In this document: piece after piece, positions 1 through 10,658 of the stretch
Layout of the letters: each line of letters begins with the position of its first letter
Numbering within the stretch: position 1 is the stretch's first letter
NCBI GenBank assembly: GCA_030998015.1
Contig: JARWMV010000235.1
Span: 1,116,001 to 1,180,000, forward strand
Length of the DNA stretch: 64,000 bases
Source: Ceratorhiza oryzae-sativae
Taxonomy: Eukaryota > Basidiomycota > Agaricomycetes > Cantharellales > Ceratobasidiaceae
Direction of reading: 5' to 3'
The notes under the pieces: model-generated
Told to the model about the DNA's origin: nothing
The model's database searches: none
What the model saw: only the letters and a program-made list of their open reading frames with translations
Program-made: the position numbers and the translations under genes

Positions 1-607
1 CTGCTAGCGCTGCGAGTCGGGGAGACGGCAGTCGCCGCGCTCGAAGAGGAGCGGGTCACGGGCGACGTTGTACGGGCAGTCGTAGCCGGCGGGCTAGAAG
101 CTGGTGGAGATGTAGTGATCGAGCGCGAGACAGTGGTCGCAGTAGCCGTAGATGGGACTGTGCTGGTCTCCAACGTCTCGCTGGCCGAATCGGTCAGCGA
201 TTCGGTGTCGGTCTCAGTGGGGTCCGAGGCAGTCGCAGTGGTAGAGCCAGCTGAAATCAAGCAACCAGTGAGTACGTCAATCCTTCAAACGAGAGAGTTG
301 TAAACGCTTACAGGCGCCGCCACAGAGCTGTTGTTGCAGTTGGAGAGCCTCTTGCTGTTCCGCGGCAGTGCATTGGGTAGTAAGGCACTCCCGAGCGGCG
401 GACTGGAATTCAGCGTTGGAGCAAACGCAGCTCGTGTCCGTGCTGCAAAGCTGGTCAGCGCCGACAAGACATAATTGTGACCGATGTCGCTTACATCGAC
501 GAACATCCAGCAGTGGAAGCAGCCTCGGTCGAGCACTGGATAACACAAGCACTCTGGGCAGCAGCCAAGCCAGCAAAGGCGGCAACGAGGACAGCAGAGA
601 ACTTCAT
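1..607 (-). CDS. CFEM-domain secreted/GPI-type protein (CFEM-1), 3' truncated
   Basis: Secreted cysteine-rich CFEM protein; the family includes fungal surface proteins tied to haem uptake, wall structure and host interaction. Three exons are readable: 607-495, 442-312 and 250-1. The ATG at 607 opens a signal peptide (MKFSAVLVAAFAGLAAAQ). The CFEM core follows, with cysteines in CVIQC, AGCSS, TSCVCSN, EC, QC and LCGG. The first intron (494-443) interrupts the domain just after GCSS, as in both neighbouring CFEM genes. Exon 3 encodes a Ser/Thr-rich stalk without stops to the window edge, so the end, probably a GPI signal, lies outside. Family assignment is secure; molecular function is inferred. 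Confidence 0.85.
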
Positions 608-1537
608 GGTGATCGTGAGGAACTGGAGGAAAAACCGAGGGTCAACTGTGCAACTTGCACCCGCCCCAAACACTTATATACACCCCACACACACCCCTTG
701 GCGGATGCAGTGTTGATCTTCGGCGTTCTCGACCGGATTACCTAATATGTGGCATTACGCCCGCCGATGTCTTGGCTGCCTATTCGGTAACAAGTCCAGG
801 GAAGCTGTTCTGCCCTAAAAATATTACTGGATGGCAGATCCCCGTGTTGATGCGCTCGATCTGCCGAACCGTGCGACATTTTTTCTTACGCACACCCCCA
901 AAAAATCCCCCAGGTGACAAGTTGGGTGGGAGGACGAGGGGCGCGCATAGACAACTGGCATCCTATCCTGACTCATTCACTTTAGCCAGGCTGAAACTTG
1001 CGCACCGAATTTGATTCCCATCATGGGGTCGTTTGACACACCGCTCACATTCTCTGTTCACAATGTTGCCGCCTGAACAGTACGATACCCGCGCTCTTTC
1101 TGAATACAACTTTGCGTTTTTTTGGTGCCCATGGACGCAAGTCACCGTGGACTGTGACATGGTGCACACTTGATCTCGAGCCAACCCGGATAACGACTCC
1201 CCCAGGCACGGGGGATGGAGCATGGGGCAGTACCCGGTCAAGGCTCCCCAACTGGCCAGTGTGATGCACCGCAATACGCAGCGAGCGGCCATAGTATGCA
1301 GGCGATACCTATTTTTCCGACAAGTCTCAATCCAAACAGCCCCGCGCTCACGTGGAAAAACTCAGCCATAGGAACGAACACAGGATGAGACATACGATCT
1401 CCGGAACGGTGCCTTGCTGCCCCTCATTATATTAGTCATCAACGCCGGTCATCAATACACACTCCGAACGGAGAATAATTAAATCTCCAAACACCAGCCG
1501 TGCTTTTCATAAAAGAAAAAAGCCCGTTGCAAGTCCC
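608..1537. other. Intergenic: CFEM-1 promoter and CFEM-2 downstream region
   Basis: No ORF here has convincing coding character or splice-linked continuation. The left part is the CFEM-1 promoter and the right part the 3' flank of CFEM-2. Confidence 0.6.
673..680 (-). promoter_or_regulatory. TATA-like box of CFEM-1
   Basis: On the minus strand this reads TATATAAG, about 66 bases upstream of the CFEM-1 ATG. CFEM-3 has a similar element at the same distance. Function is inferred from position. Confidence 0.45.
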
Positions 1538-2239
1538 TCAGAGCACAAGTTGGGCAACGGCCACACCTCCGAGAGCAACCGCCGTCCAGATACCAGTCGC
1601 AGCAAATCCGCCCACCTGGAGGCCAGCCGCGCCGTTGGGCTTGCCGGTGGCGCGGCAGCAGTCGACAAAGCAGACAAGACAGAAGACGCGCTGCCCGCAA
1701 CAGAGCTCGCATGGCTAGAGGCTGAAGCGTGTGAACTCGCCGAACCAGAAGCAGCCGGAGCGGTAGCGGTGCTGCTGGCTGCCGCGCGAGAAGTCGAAGC
1801 TGCAGACGACGCGGATGCGGGTTGGGAACCTGAGGGGGCTGAACATCGTGGATTTGAGTCAACGTCCCAAACAAATTGAAATGATCGAGTCACGTACTGG
1901 ATTGGCACAGTTGCGATTGGAGTTGAATGGCTTGGCTAGCGAGGTCTGGGCATTGTTGAGTGATGCACGTCGTGGCGGCGGTCAAGAAGTTGGTACTCGT
2001 GCAAATGCAGTTGGTGTCAGCACTAGGCAATGAATAGATAAATTAGTATACGGATACTGCATGGCTGACGAGCAAACATACATGCTAGAGCACCCGGCAG
2101 AGCTGGCGGACTGCGACACGCATTTGAGAATGCATTCGGGGATATTAGCAGTCGGAATGGGGAGGGGAGCACTCTCAGTATTGCTCTGAGCAGCGGCGAG
2201 GCCAGCAAAGGCAGCAGCAAGGACAACAAAGTACTTCAT
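1538..2239 (-). CDS. CFEM-domain GPI-type protein (CFEM-2)
   Basis: Second CFEM paralog, predicted 173 aa. Exons: 2239-2082, 2022-1898, 1838-1702 and 1639-1538. The signal peptide is MKYFVVLAAAFAGLAAAQ. The CFEM cysteines lie in ECILKC, AGCSS, TNCICTS, TC, QC and LCQSS; the first intron again falls just after GCSS. A Ser/Ala-rich linker follows. The proposed last intron (1701-1640, 62 nt) is chosen because it brings a hydrophobic tail (FAATGIWTAVALGGVAVAQ) into frame, as expected of a GPI signal; without it the frame ends in unrelated sequence. A shorter 41-nt intron with the same acceptor gives the same phase. Domain and start are secure; the exact last donor is less so. Confidence 0.8.
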
Positions 2240-3276
2240 CGTGACGGGCAAGAGTGAGTGGCCGACTGGTGAAAGAAAACCGGCACGCCCCACACATTTA
2301 TGCGTCTCCCTCCCACAACCTCGAACCATCATGGGGTAATCTTCTATCCCCCAGAACCATTGCCATGGAGTAGTTTCCGAGAAACGATCTCCGCCAACGT
2401 GTGCGTGTATTATTTTTCACGAGCTTCGGGACTACTTTACATGGCAGGTGCATGTGCATAATGGTGCCTCGGGATCAAAGCATTGCCGCTCCCGGTCCAA
2501 ATTTAGAAGCTACGAGTTTCAGGCGGAAGAAAAACTCCCTGTCTGTCTGGTTCTTCCCGAGTGTCGATAATGCCTCGGCTGATGCAGGCGAGCACATGAA
2601 CCATTTTTTGATTTATTGTGACGACTTCTTGTCCGATTCCAGACCAGTGAACATCGATTTCAACTTTCACAATATATATGTCAAAGTGTCCACGAAAGCA
2701 TGTGGTCGGAAGCGTGGTATGCGAAGGGATGCCGGCTCGGATGTTCAGAGAAACCGTTCACATTTCCTGCAATGTCGATGTACAAAATGAAATAGCCATT
2801 GGCTGTTGGTAGCCGGGATGGAAATGGATCCGGTAGCGTATAATACACTTCTGTGGGAACGGTGAGGGCACGTACACCAAGTGAGCTGAACCGGAAGTGG
2901 TGGATTGGAGCCAACACGGTGCGTAAGCAATACGTCACGCGGGCGAATTCTGCACCACGCGAATTCCGTCCGAGTAAACGAACACAAAAAAGAGAGGCGA
3001 ATAGAGCGCACGTGCAAGAGTGTTCACTATTTCTGAGCGGTCACATCGCGAATTGGGCTTGGCGGACCTTTGTTTGGGCGTGCCTCGAGGTCGACGTTTC
3101 CACACTTGACCCGGACTGATTCTCCCGGCTCGGACATCACAAAGTGACCGGAGAACCACCTCAACGTCAATTTCAAGTTAAATACACCGCATACAGTCCG
3201 TTACAAAGGGGCAAATAGTACAAGCACACGAAACTTATCTAACAATCAATACCTCCCCCCCCTTCTCGGCATAAAA
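2240..3276. other. Intergenic: CFEM-2 promoter and CFEM-3 downstream region
   Basis: No coding unit recognised. The ORFs present lack an ATG plus splice-consistent continuation. A weak AT-rich TATA-like element lies near 2294-2301, about 55-60 bases before the CFEM-2 ATG. Confidence 0.55.
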
Positions 3277-3799
3277 TTAAATAGCAAAGACCATTATCCC
3301 AGCGCAAACGCCACCAGCCTCCACTCATACCCACTCTAGCAGCACTATTTCCGCTCTTGGACGGCGCAGACGCACTGGGGCTAGGACTCCTCTCACCAGC
3401 CACGGCGACGCGGAGCTCGAAGTGGCAGCCGAGTTACCAGCTAATCGAAACCAAATGAGACTTCCCCAATGTGGAATGACAAAACGTCCACTTACATCCC
3501 TCGCACAGCGACTTTTGTAGCCCCAGGGCGGTCGCTTGGTCTTGTGGAGAGCACGTGCTCAGTATACACGGTGTCACAGACGCCGTAAACACTTCGAGGT
3601 TGTTGCACACGCATTTCACGTCCAGACTTGAAAAGAATCAAACGTCAGTTTAAATATAGAGGAAAGAAGGAAAGGGGCCACACGAATCGCTACACCCGGC
3701 GGCCATGGCCGCTGGGCCTGAGCACGTCAAAACGCATGGAGGGATATTTTGAGCACCGACAATAGCAGCAAGAGCGGTTATGAAAAGCGGAGTGCGCAT
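3277..3799 (-). CDS. Short CFEM-domain protein (CFEM-3)
   Basis: Third CFEM paralog, about 110 aa. Exons: 3799-3684, 3626-3496, 3440-3397 and 3318-3277. The signal sequence is MRTPLFITALAAIVGAQ; the core has CVLTC, AGCSDS, VKCVCNN, PC, TC and LCEG. The first intron falls after GCSD, the position shared by all three genes. In exon 3 the frame meets a TGA at 3327-3325. A 78-nt in-frame intron (GTGAGA donor, GAG acceptor) removes it and joins a hydrophobic tail (AGGVCAGIMVFAI) suitable for GPI attachment. If that intron is not used, the protein ends at 3325 with a non-hydrophobic tail. The Ser-rich linker is much shorter than in CFEM-1 and CFEM-2. Confidence 0.75.
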
Positions 3800-4402
3800 A
3801 GTAGAGTTGGGCGGAGCGGAGAGGTCTGGTGAACTGAGGAATGGTGTGTGTGCTCGCCTACATTTTATATATGCTACAATACGGGCACCAATCAGTCGTC
3901 TGCTGTATATTCCGAGTTTAATCGTCGACCATCTGTTGTCAAGATTCATCGGACGGATGTCTCTAGCATTCGTGTCACCTCCATAACTGTCCAAGCCGTA
4001 GGGGTTGCACGGAAACCCGCCGGCGCCCCCGGGACCTAAATGCGTCAAACCCGCCCGCAGAAATGAAGCGCCCGTTGTCCAACCAACATTGCTCGCAGTT
4101 CAAACACTAGAAACTGTTACCGTAACCGACTGAAACTAATCTAGCTAAAGTTGTGCGTATTAGCGATTCGCCTGAAGAGACAAGCATTGTGTCCTTGCGG
4201 GTGTCCCCCCCCCCACATTAGAGTGATCTTGTCGAGCGGCCGCAACGCTGAAGTCATTACTAAACGGTCACTCATCTTACGATTCAGACTAAGTTCGGGT
4301 CATTAAACGAATGCATCGCAGGTGTCATATCAAAATAAACCAACTACTGGTACAAATCAGTCAAGAAGCAAAGCAACAACCACAGACAAAGGTCCGAATC
4401 GC
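3800..4402. other. Intergenic: CFEM-3 promoter and 3' flank of the subtilase
   Basis: Apart from the CFEM-3 TATA box nothing was recognised. A poly-C run lies near 4206-4214. Confidence 0.55.
3863..3871 (-). promoter_or_regulatory. TATA-like box of CFEM-3
   Basis: Minus-strand TATATAAAA about 65-70 bases upstream of the CFEM-3 ATG, matching the spacing in CFEM-1. Confidence 0.5.
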
Positions 4403-6163
4403 CTAGTACCAAGGGCGTCCCTTGGCATCAGTCGCGTTGTTGAAAATCAACAGGTTGACAGTCTTGGGTGGCAAGTCGGCGAGCATGTCAGGCTGAGCGA
4501 GCTGGAGCAAAGCCTGCTTCAATTGAGCGGGGGTGATACTGCCAAACTGAGTGACGTCAAGCGTGCCATCCTCATTGTAGAACGAGGCTTCATCGTCGGA
4601 TGCGACAACCTCTTCCACAGCGCTGACAAAGCTCGACGGAACGATAGCAGTCATCCAGTTGGGAAGGATGGTCTTGATCACACCAGCCGGGTTCCAGCTT
4701 GAGCTCTTGTGGCTCTTGCTCACAGCCTTATCAAATACTGGGTTGAAGGTGGCAGAGCCTTGGATGGAGAGCAAGTAGGCAAGCAAGCCGGCGGTGTGAG
4801 GTGAGGCCATGGAGGTGCCACTAGGTGTGATATAAGTAAATGGCACGAAGCTTTCTAAACACAACTCACGAGATGACGTTGGTGGCATGCTCGCTGCCAA
4901 TCCAGGTGCTCAGGATGTTGAGACCAGGAGCGAAAACATCAACGCATTCACCACTAGTATTTGATTAGCCATGTGCAATCAGACGAGACAGGTCACCTAC
5001 TGGTTGGAGAAGTAGGCACGGTCATCGCTCAAGGTGCTAGCGCCGACGGTAACCGCAAGCTCAGACGCGGCGGGAGAATAGTCGCAAGCGTTCTTGTTAT
5101 CATTGCCGGCGGCGACCGCAAAGTGCATGCCATTCTTGACGGCGCCGTTGACAGCACTATCAAGAGAGGGCGACTTGCCGCCACCGAGAGACATGTTGGC
5201 AACGGAGCCCTTGTGTGAAGTCCTACCGGTAGCGCGATACTCCTTGATCGCCTGGATGGCCTTTTCCTTGGCAGCTTTGCTAGCCCATGAGACGCCAGCG
5301 ATAACATCGCCCATAGAACCGCTACCATTGGAACCGAGTACCTTGACGGCATGAACGTGGGCAGCCTTGGCGACACCATACTTCTTGCTGGCAATGGTAC
5401 CAGCGCAGTGGGTGCCGTGACCATTGCCATCGCGGTCCTCGTCGTTCTGAGGAACGGTATGACCCCAGTGAGCACGACCCTCGAACTCGACATGGTCGAT
5501 GTTGATGCCGGTATCGATAACATAGACATCGACACCCTCGCCACCACTAGGCTCGTAGATGTATTGGTTAAACGAGCCAAAGCCTAGCTTCTTCTGGTGA
5601 GAGATACGAGCAAGACCCCACGGGGCGCCACGCTGGGTGACTTCCGAGTCATCGGCCTGCTCGGTAATGGCGTACACGACCTGGTCGCGCTCGACGTAGT
5701 CAACCTCGGGAAGAGCACGGATCTTGTCAAGCGTGCTGTCGCTGAACTTGCCGGTGTAGCCCTTGATGTCGCCATCGAAGACATGCTTCAGGCCAGAGCT
5801 GCCAACGAGGGGATCGGCCTGAATGAAGAATGTCAGCGGGGTGGATTAGAGGAAAAGATCAACAAAAACATGTCTCGTGGCTTATCTCATGTGGCGCCAC
5901 GAACAACAAACACAGGTGAAATGACTAACCTCGTGATGCTGCTGGACGAGCAGAGTGTGCGCGCGGACATCCTGGACGGTAGCCTCGGGCTTGAGGACAA
6001 CGATATACTGGTTGGGAATAATAGCCTGCTCGGCAGAAGGGTGGGAAACAACCGGCGCGAGGCTCAACCCCATCGAGCCACGCAAGATGGGCTCCGTCGA
6101 TGTGCTGAGGGGAGAGCCCAAAGCTGGAACAGCGAGCAGGAGGGTGACTGCGACGGTGATCAT
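4403..6163 (-). CDS. Subtilisin-like serine protease (S8A, cerevisin/proteinase K type)
   Basis: Pre-pro-subtilase of 517 aa. Exons: 6163-5930, 5818-5001, 4953-4870 and 4820-4403. The N-terminus is a signal peptide ([20 protein letters not shown]), followed by an I9 inhibitor propeptide ([13 protein letters not shown] to the [12 protein letters not shown] region). The complete catalytic triad is visible: Asp in VYVIDTGIN, His in GHGTHCAGT and Ser in [11 protein letters not shown], with oxyanion Asn in AAGNDN. The C-terminus ([14 protein letters not shown], then LLIFNNA) resembles cerevisin-type vacuolar protease B, but about 60 extra residues separate GTSMASP from that tail. It could act in the vacuole or be secreted; the sequence does not decide. 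No frame breaks were seen. Confidence 0.95.
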
Positions 6164-6867
6164 AGTGGTTAAACGAGAGCGTGAGGGGGTGAAGTGGTGG
6201 TCGGAACTGCGTTGCTGGGGCGCGAGCGCGGGGAACATAACCAACGCCTGTTTGGCCGTGTGTGGTCGCTATCCGGGGTCCACAACAAGCGCCGCTGACC
6301 CAGCGCTCGCACCGCCCGTATTTGGACGGTTCTGATCCGCTTCCCGGTGCGTCGGGCGCCGGCTGTCGGTCGCTCAAACTTCTTTTTGGGGCCATGACAT
6401 ATTTCTGTCGTATTCTGGCGTTTTGCTTTGGGGCGTTTCCGCGCGTGACTCGGCCGCTGGTGCGGTGTTGCCAGCAATCAGGGGCCCAGATGGTGTGCTC
6501 CCGCCACTGTCGCCCGTGTGAAAAAGAATGTTCCGGGTGACCTGGCGACAAAGTATATGCGCTCAATCGGCGTGGCAACGTGTGGCAGGCCAGGCGGGGG
6601 GACGCGTACGCCAGTCCCTGCTTATCTCGGGCGCATTCTTTGATCCCTAGAACGGGCTTGGACCTCGGGCACGTTGTCGACTGTGCGCCCCAACTTGCGG
6701 CCGGTGTGCTCACATGAGCAAGCCCCGAACTTGTTCCTGTTTCGATTACCGTCGTGGGCAGCGCCATTATGTATTGAATACATTCTTATCGTGAGTTGCA
6801 CATGACAAAGAGCCGAGTCAACGCCAAGTCATAGCATTCCGAGCATTGTGTAAAGCGTTGTTTGACT
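6164..6867. other. Intergenic: subtilase promoter and Spp2 3' flank
   Basis: GC-rich, no gene recognised. ORFs crossing 5.9-6.5 kb are antisense shadows of the protease signal and propeptide exon. Confidence 0.5.
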
Positions 6868-8437
6868 CTAACGACGTCGATCCCGTCTGTCATCATCCCT
6901 GTCGCGCCTTTCCCTCCGTCGCTCGTGATCCCGGTCGCTATCATAGTCCCTCCGCCGGTCCCTATCCCGCTCCTTTTCGCGCGTCCGCTCCGAGTCGTAT
7001 CCGCGCTCTCGCCTGTCCCGGTCCTTGTCTCGGTAGTCACGGCTGTCCCGGTCCCGGTCTCGGTCGCGGTAATCCCGATCCTCGCGGTCACGGTCTCGAG
7101 GTCGCCGGTCATAGTCCCGATCTCGCTCCTTCTCCCTGCGGTCGCGGTCTATCCCGAGGCGGCGAACCGGAACGAGACCTCGAGGGCCTCCTTGAGCTCT
7201 GCGAGGCGAAATCGTCAATATTCTCCCTGGTTCTTAACCGGCACGGGTAACTCACTCCGTTTGACCCAGAGCCGGCCTTTTCCACTTTGACGATCGGCAC
7301 ATAACGCTTATCTGGTTTCGCAAACTTTTTCTTTCCTCCAGTATCATTTTCGTCTACGGGTCGGGGTTTAGCTCCAATCCCGAGCAGTGCGGGCCGCGCC
7401 TCGGGGATATACGGCTGGATTAGCTTCAGCCCGGTTCGGGTGGCAGCTTTGCCTGGTACGTGGCCCATGCCGCGAAGCATGGCCTCGCCAAAGAGTTCGA
7501 TTGGCACTCGCTCGTAGTCTTCGAGTGTAGCCTGGAAGCAATCGCGTGAGCAAGAGGCTAGAGCAGAGCAGTCGGAAGCACTTGCCTCGTCTGGTCGATT
7601 TGCCAGATCCTCCTTGAGTGCGTCGGCCTCTGACTTTTCGTACCAAGCATGCTGGTCCTCGACCCGAATCGCCCCAATGTCTCGTTTCGTCTCTCCTTCG
7701 TCCCCCCTCAAAAGCGCATTCAACGCCCTCTTGTCCTCGTCCATCTCTTCATCCTTTACATCCACCTCTTCCTTCGTCTCGACCTGCATCTCCACATCCT
7801 CCTCGACCTTTACGGCCCCATCTTCCACCTCCGTCTTGGGCTTGACAATCAACCCGCTCAGCTGGGGTCCATCATTGATCGCTCCACGCGTACCGAGTCC
7901 GCCTTGACTGCCATCCTTCCCAGTCTCGACCTTGGCACGTGCACCGTCGGGAACGTAGGCGTGCGCAGCATGTCGCTTTCGAGCCATGGACTCGGCGCGC
8001 CAGTCTCGATTCTTTGAGGAAGAATAACCAGCGGACCCTTGGGCTTGTTTTTGGATTCATCGAGTCTACACGTGCGGGCTAGGACGTGAGTTCAACCATG
8101 ACGTGTCCGTTTGCGTAGACAAAGGGGGGAGAGAGGGGGGAAGACAGGAAACGCACCGTCGGACACCCATGGCATCAAAGCCGGTAATCATCTCCTCCGT
8201 CTCGGGCTCATCTTCGTCGCTGCTATCCGGACCCGTGTACGATGCCCATTGACGCTTGTTTCCAGGTCGAGAGGACGAAGGGCCGTTGGCGGTGGGCACC
8301 AGCGGGCTGCTCGTCGCTGGTTTATGTGGCAGACGCAGCCCGTCCGAGTCGGGCGAGGCCGAACCTGGACGAGAGTCGTCCGTGTCGAGTGACGGCCGAG
8401 GAGGCGGCCGGACCGTGAACGAAACTTTGGATGTCAT
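6868..8437 (-). CDS. SPP2: Spp2-type G-patch pre-mRNA splicing factor
   Basis: Spliceosomal G-patch protein; Spp2/GPKOW proteins recruit and activate the DEAH helicase Prp2. The ATG at 8437 starts exon 1 (8437-8157), whose MITGFDAMGVRR is typical. Exon 2 starts at 8065 with GPLVILPQ and KNRDWRAESMARKR, which are in different frames: one A appears lost in a run at 8011-8016. The G-patch core (DYERVPIELFGEAMLRGMG) starts exon 3 at 7531, after a 54-nt intron (7585-7532) that needs a GC donor (GCAAGT). The tail is uncertain: one splice gives an SR-rich end (stop at 7109), another reads into an open Arg/Asp-rich frame to 6868. Identity is firm; 3' structure is not. Confidence 0.85.
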
Positions 8438-8599
8438 GGGTGGAGTCGGGTGGGGCGGGGTGGTCGTTGGGACGAAGCCACGCAGAGAGAAAGTGGCAGT
8501 GCGATCGCGCCTCTCGTTTATCTTATCGCCCGTATAAATTTATGGGACCCTCATGATCGACAGACTTGGCCGCTAACTTATACAACTGTATCCATAACC
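8438..8599. promoter_or_regulatory. Short divergent promoter, Spp2 (-) / ankyrin protein (+)
   Basis: Only 162 bases separate the two ATGs. A TATAAATTTA element near 8534-8543 lies about 60 bases upstream of the ankyrin gene. A shared bidirectional promoter is an inference from spacing. Confidence 0.5.
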
Positions 8600-9130
8600 A
8601 TGTCTGCTGCTCCCACGAATGACGATTATGAAGATCTCCTGCTGTCGTGTCGGTATGGCGATATAGACGACGTTAGGACTTTTGTTGAAAAGTTTGGATC
8701 CGAAGCTGTCGCTGCTGCGCGAGACGAGAACGGGAATACGGTGTTGCATATGACTTGTGCTAACGGGCACGAAGGCATGTCTAATCCCTCCCTTTGCTGC
8801 GCTTTAAAGCTTAAACCGAGTCTTTATGTAGACATCTTAACCTACCTCCTCCCACTTCTTCCATCCACCTTGCTCCCTGTCCAAAACTCTTCGAAATCTA
8901 CGGCTCTGCACTGGGCAGCTACAAATAAACATCTAGGCGTAGTTCAAAAGCTCGCAGGTGCCCAGCCTGCACTGATTGACGTCAAAAACGCCGCAGGGCG
9001 AACGCCGTTGGGTGAAGCAGAGTTGGCGGAATGGGACGAAGGTGCTCAATGGATGGTCGGTGCGATGATGATCGAAGAGGGCGATATGAAAGAGGGTGTC
9101 ACTGACGAGTGGTCGAAGAGGGAGATGTAA
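8600..9130 (+). CDS. Ankyrin-repeat protein, YAR1-like
   Basis: Small ankyrin protein of about 157 aa. The ATG at 8600 gives MSAAPTNDDYEDLLLSCRYG. Ankyrin consensus is visible in GNTVLHMTCANGHE, STALHWAATNKHLGVVQKL and NAAGRTPLGEAEL; the C-terminus is acidic. Size and order resemble yeast Yar1, a chaperone of ribosomal protein Rps3, but orthology is inferred. A 57-nt in-frame segment (8775-8831) is best read as a GC-AG intron (donor AAG|GCATGT): removing it gives the expected helix NGHEDILTYLLPLLP. The nearby GT donor would break the frame. Without splicing the ORF stays open, so an unspliced form with 19 extra residues is possible. Confidence 0.8.
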   Translation: MSAAPTNDDYEDLLLSCRYGDIDDVRTFVEKFGSEAVAAARDENGNTVLHMTCANGHEGMSNPSLCCALKLKPSLYVDILTYLLPLLPSTLLPVQNSSKSTALHWAATNKHLGVVQKLAGAQPALIDVKNAAGRTPLGEAELAEWDEGAQWMVGAMMIEEGDMKEGVTDEWSKREM

Positions 9131-9207
9131 ATGGGAAGAATACCTAGTCGAGTGCGATGAGATGCGTAAACAACAACTGGTTTGGTTGATATTTGACCTT
9201 GTCCATC

Positions 9208-9661
9208 ATGGCCGCTGCAACGAGGTACAAGCTTGTATTCTTTACGCCCATCGGGCAAACCCAACAGGTCCTCAAAGCGCTGTTCACGTCAATTTCATCG
9301 GAAGTTGGCTCGGTTGGGCAGGTAAGTGCATCCCGGGGACTATCGTGCAACAAGGCGATGATCCACTGCAGATCGGCCTCTATAATGAATGCGCATTTGT
9401 CTCTCGCGGGACGGGTCAGTTTAGACCTATGCAAGGTGCAAGCCCTGCTGTAGGACAAGTAAACCAAGCCGAAATGGTCGAAGAAGAAAAGCCGAGGTTG
9501 TAGTTAATGGAGGGGCAGAGGCTATTAAACAAGTAATTGCCGAACTGCGCAAGGTGGGAGCCGCAAAGTCAAGGGGATGTGTAGGGACTTATGAGACGGT
9601 CACCCAGGCGCATCCATACGAAGAGCCCGCGTACGAAGTATACAAGATGGAGGATTTCTAA
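9208..9661 (+). CDS. Small NIF3/YqfO-family (CutA1-like fold) protein
   Basis: Short protein of the NIF3/YqfO-related family; biochemical role unknown. The ATG at 9208 gives MAAATRYKLVFFTP. Exons: 9208-9321, 9372-9553 and 9608-9661. Conserved motifs are CAFVSRGTGQFRP, the AEMVEE/EVVV strand and a C-terminal HPYEEPAYEVYKMEDF. EEEK and AEVVVNGG are in different frames: one A is apparently missing from the run at 9487-9490, and restoring the frame gives a typical protein of about 114 aa. The last intron (9554-9607) is in frame and could be retained. It converges with ATP18 (gap 141 bases). Confidence 0.7.
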
Positions 9662-9802
9662 TCGAGGGCATCCATCCCAAATGTAAAACGGACGTACCAA
9701 CGGATAGCCAATTGAATCATACTGCATCACACTCACGAGCGAATAAAAGGCCCACACAACTTCCTATCATTCTATTTTCGCATTCATACATCCACCGAAA
9801 CA

Positions 9803-10121
9803 CTAATGGTGTCCCTTTTGAGCGGCAATCTGCGCTGCGTATGGGTTCTTGGGGCTGTTCCTGTGCTCCTCAGCTAAATATCCAAACTCGTGTCAGCTCC
9901 AGTCAAGACGACGGGAAATTCGATTAAATAGGAAACTCACAGTTGACACCAGCATCTTGCGCTTTGTTTACAAGATAATACACTATGCCAGCCGCAACAA
10001 AGAATGGGCCCAGGGGACGGGCAATCTGTGTAGGTTCATCCGCGTGAGCTGGGTTAGGTCTCGGGACGGGATGAGTTAAACTCACGGGTGTCGGGAACTT
10101 GCGGAAGCCAAAGAGAGCCAT
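9803..10121 (-). CDS. ATP18: Mitochondrial ATP synthase subunit J (Atp18)
   Basis: Small inner-membrane subunit of F1Fo-ATP synthase, 63 aa. Exons: 10121-10086, 10025-9941 and 9873-9803. The N-terminus MALFGFRKFPTP matches the family; a single membrane helix follows (PLGPFFVAAGIVYYLVNKAQ). The end has the conserved NSPKNPYAAQIA segment. All splice sites are GT-AG and in phase, and the length is normal for Atp18. No separate import presequence is visible, as usual for this family. The coding exons are intact. Confidence 0.93.
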
Positions 10122-10658
10122 TCTGGTGGGATCTGGCGAGGATGAATAGGAGATTATGATTTTCACACTTTCCACATAATTAATGGCGAATATAGCGACC
10201 CAACTAACCTCGCAGAGAATTTGGCTAAACCGAGTGGGAAGGTACAGAACGAGATCTGCTCAGTGGCGCCTTGTCCAAACACGGACAATCATTTCATCAG
10301 CGCCTCGTCCAGTGATGTCGGGTAAGCGATGAACACGATATAGTGCATGATTGGGATTGATCCTGTGCCGCCGAATTTCTGTGCACTGCATAGTCCCACT
10401 GTATGCCTCTGCTCAGCACTAGCTATTTTTGCAATCTTGATAATCCCGTATGGTTCCTCGGGCGCGCAGAAGGTGTTCGCCAACATGCGAAGGGCGGTTG
10501 AGCTGGGCCGGAGTTCCCTCGACGATGATAAGCGGAATAACATTCACCAGGACAGTATAGCTCTGTTTGGACCGCGCGGCACTGTATAAATCCGTCAGGC
10601 GCATGCTGCAAAAAGCGACCACGTACCATTTCTTCCAGATACTCGAGACTTCAGAACA
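10122..10658. promoter_or_regulatory. Divergent intergenic region, ATP18 / kinesin
   Basis: Non-coding as far as can be judged: ORFs in both directions lack family resemblance or linked exons. It must contain the promoters of both flanking genes. Confidence 0.4.

Noticed and set aside
115..303. Plus-strand Ser/Val-rich ORF
   Set aside because: Antisense shadow of the Ser/Thr stalk exon of CFEM-1; it begins at a GTG, not an ATG.
5597..6172. Long plus-strand ORF opposite the subtilase
   Set aside because: It lies antisense to the signal and propeptide exons and intron 1; the minus strand has clear protease motifs.
5925..6767. 280-codon minus-strand ORF upstream of the protease
   Set aside because: Composition and lack of motifs suggest GC-rich chance ORF; it overlaps the protease first exon in another frame.
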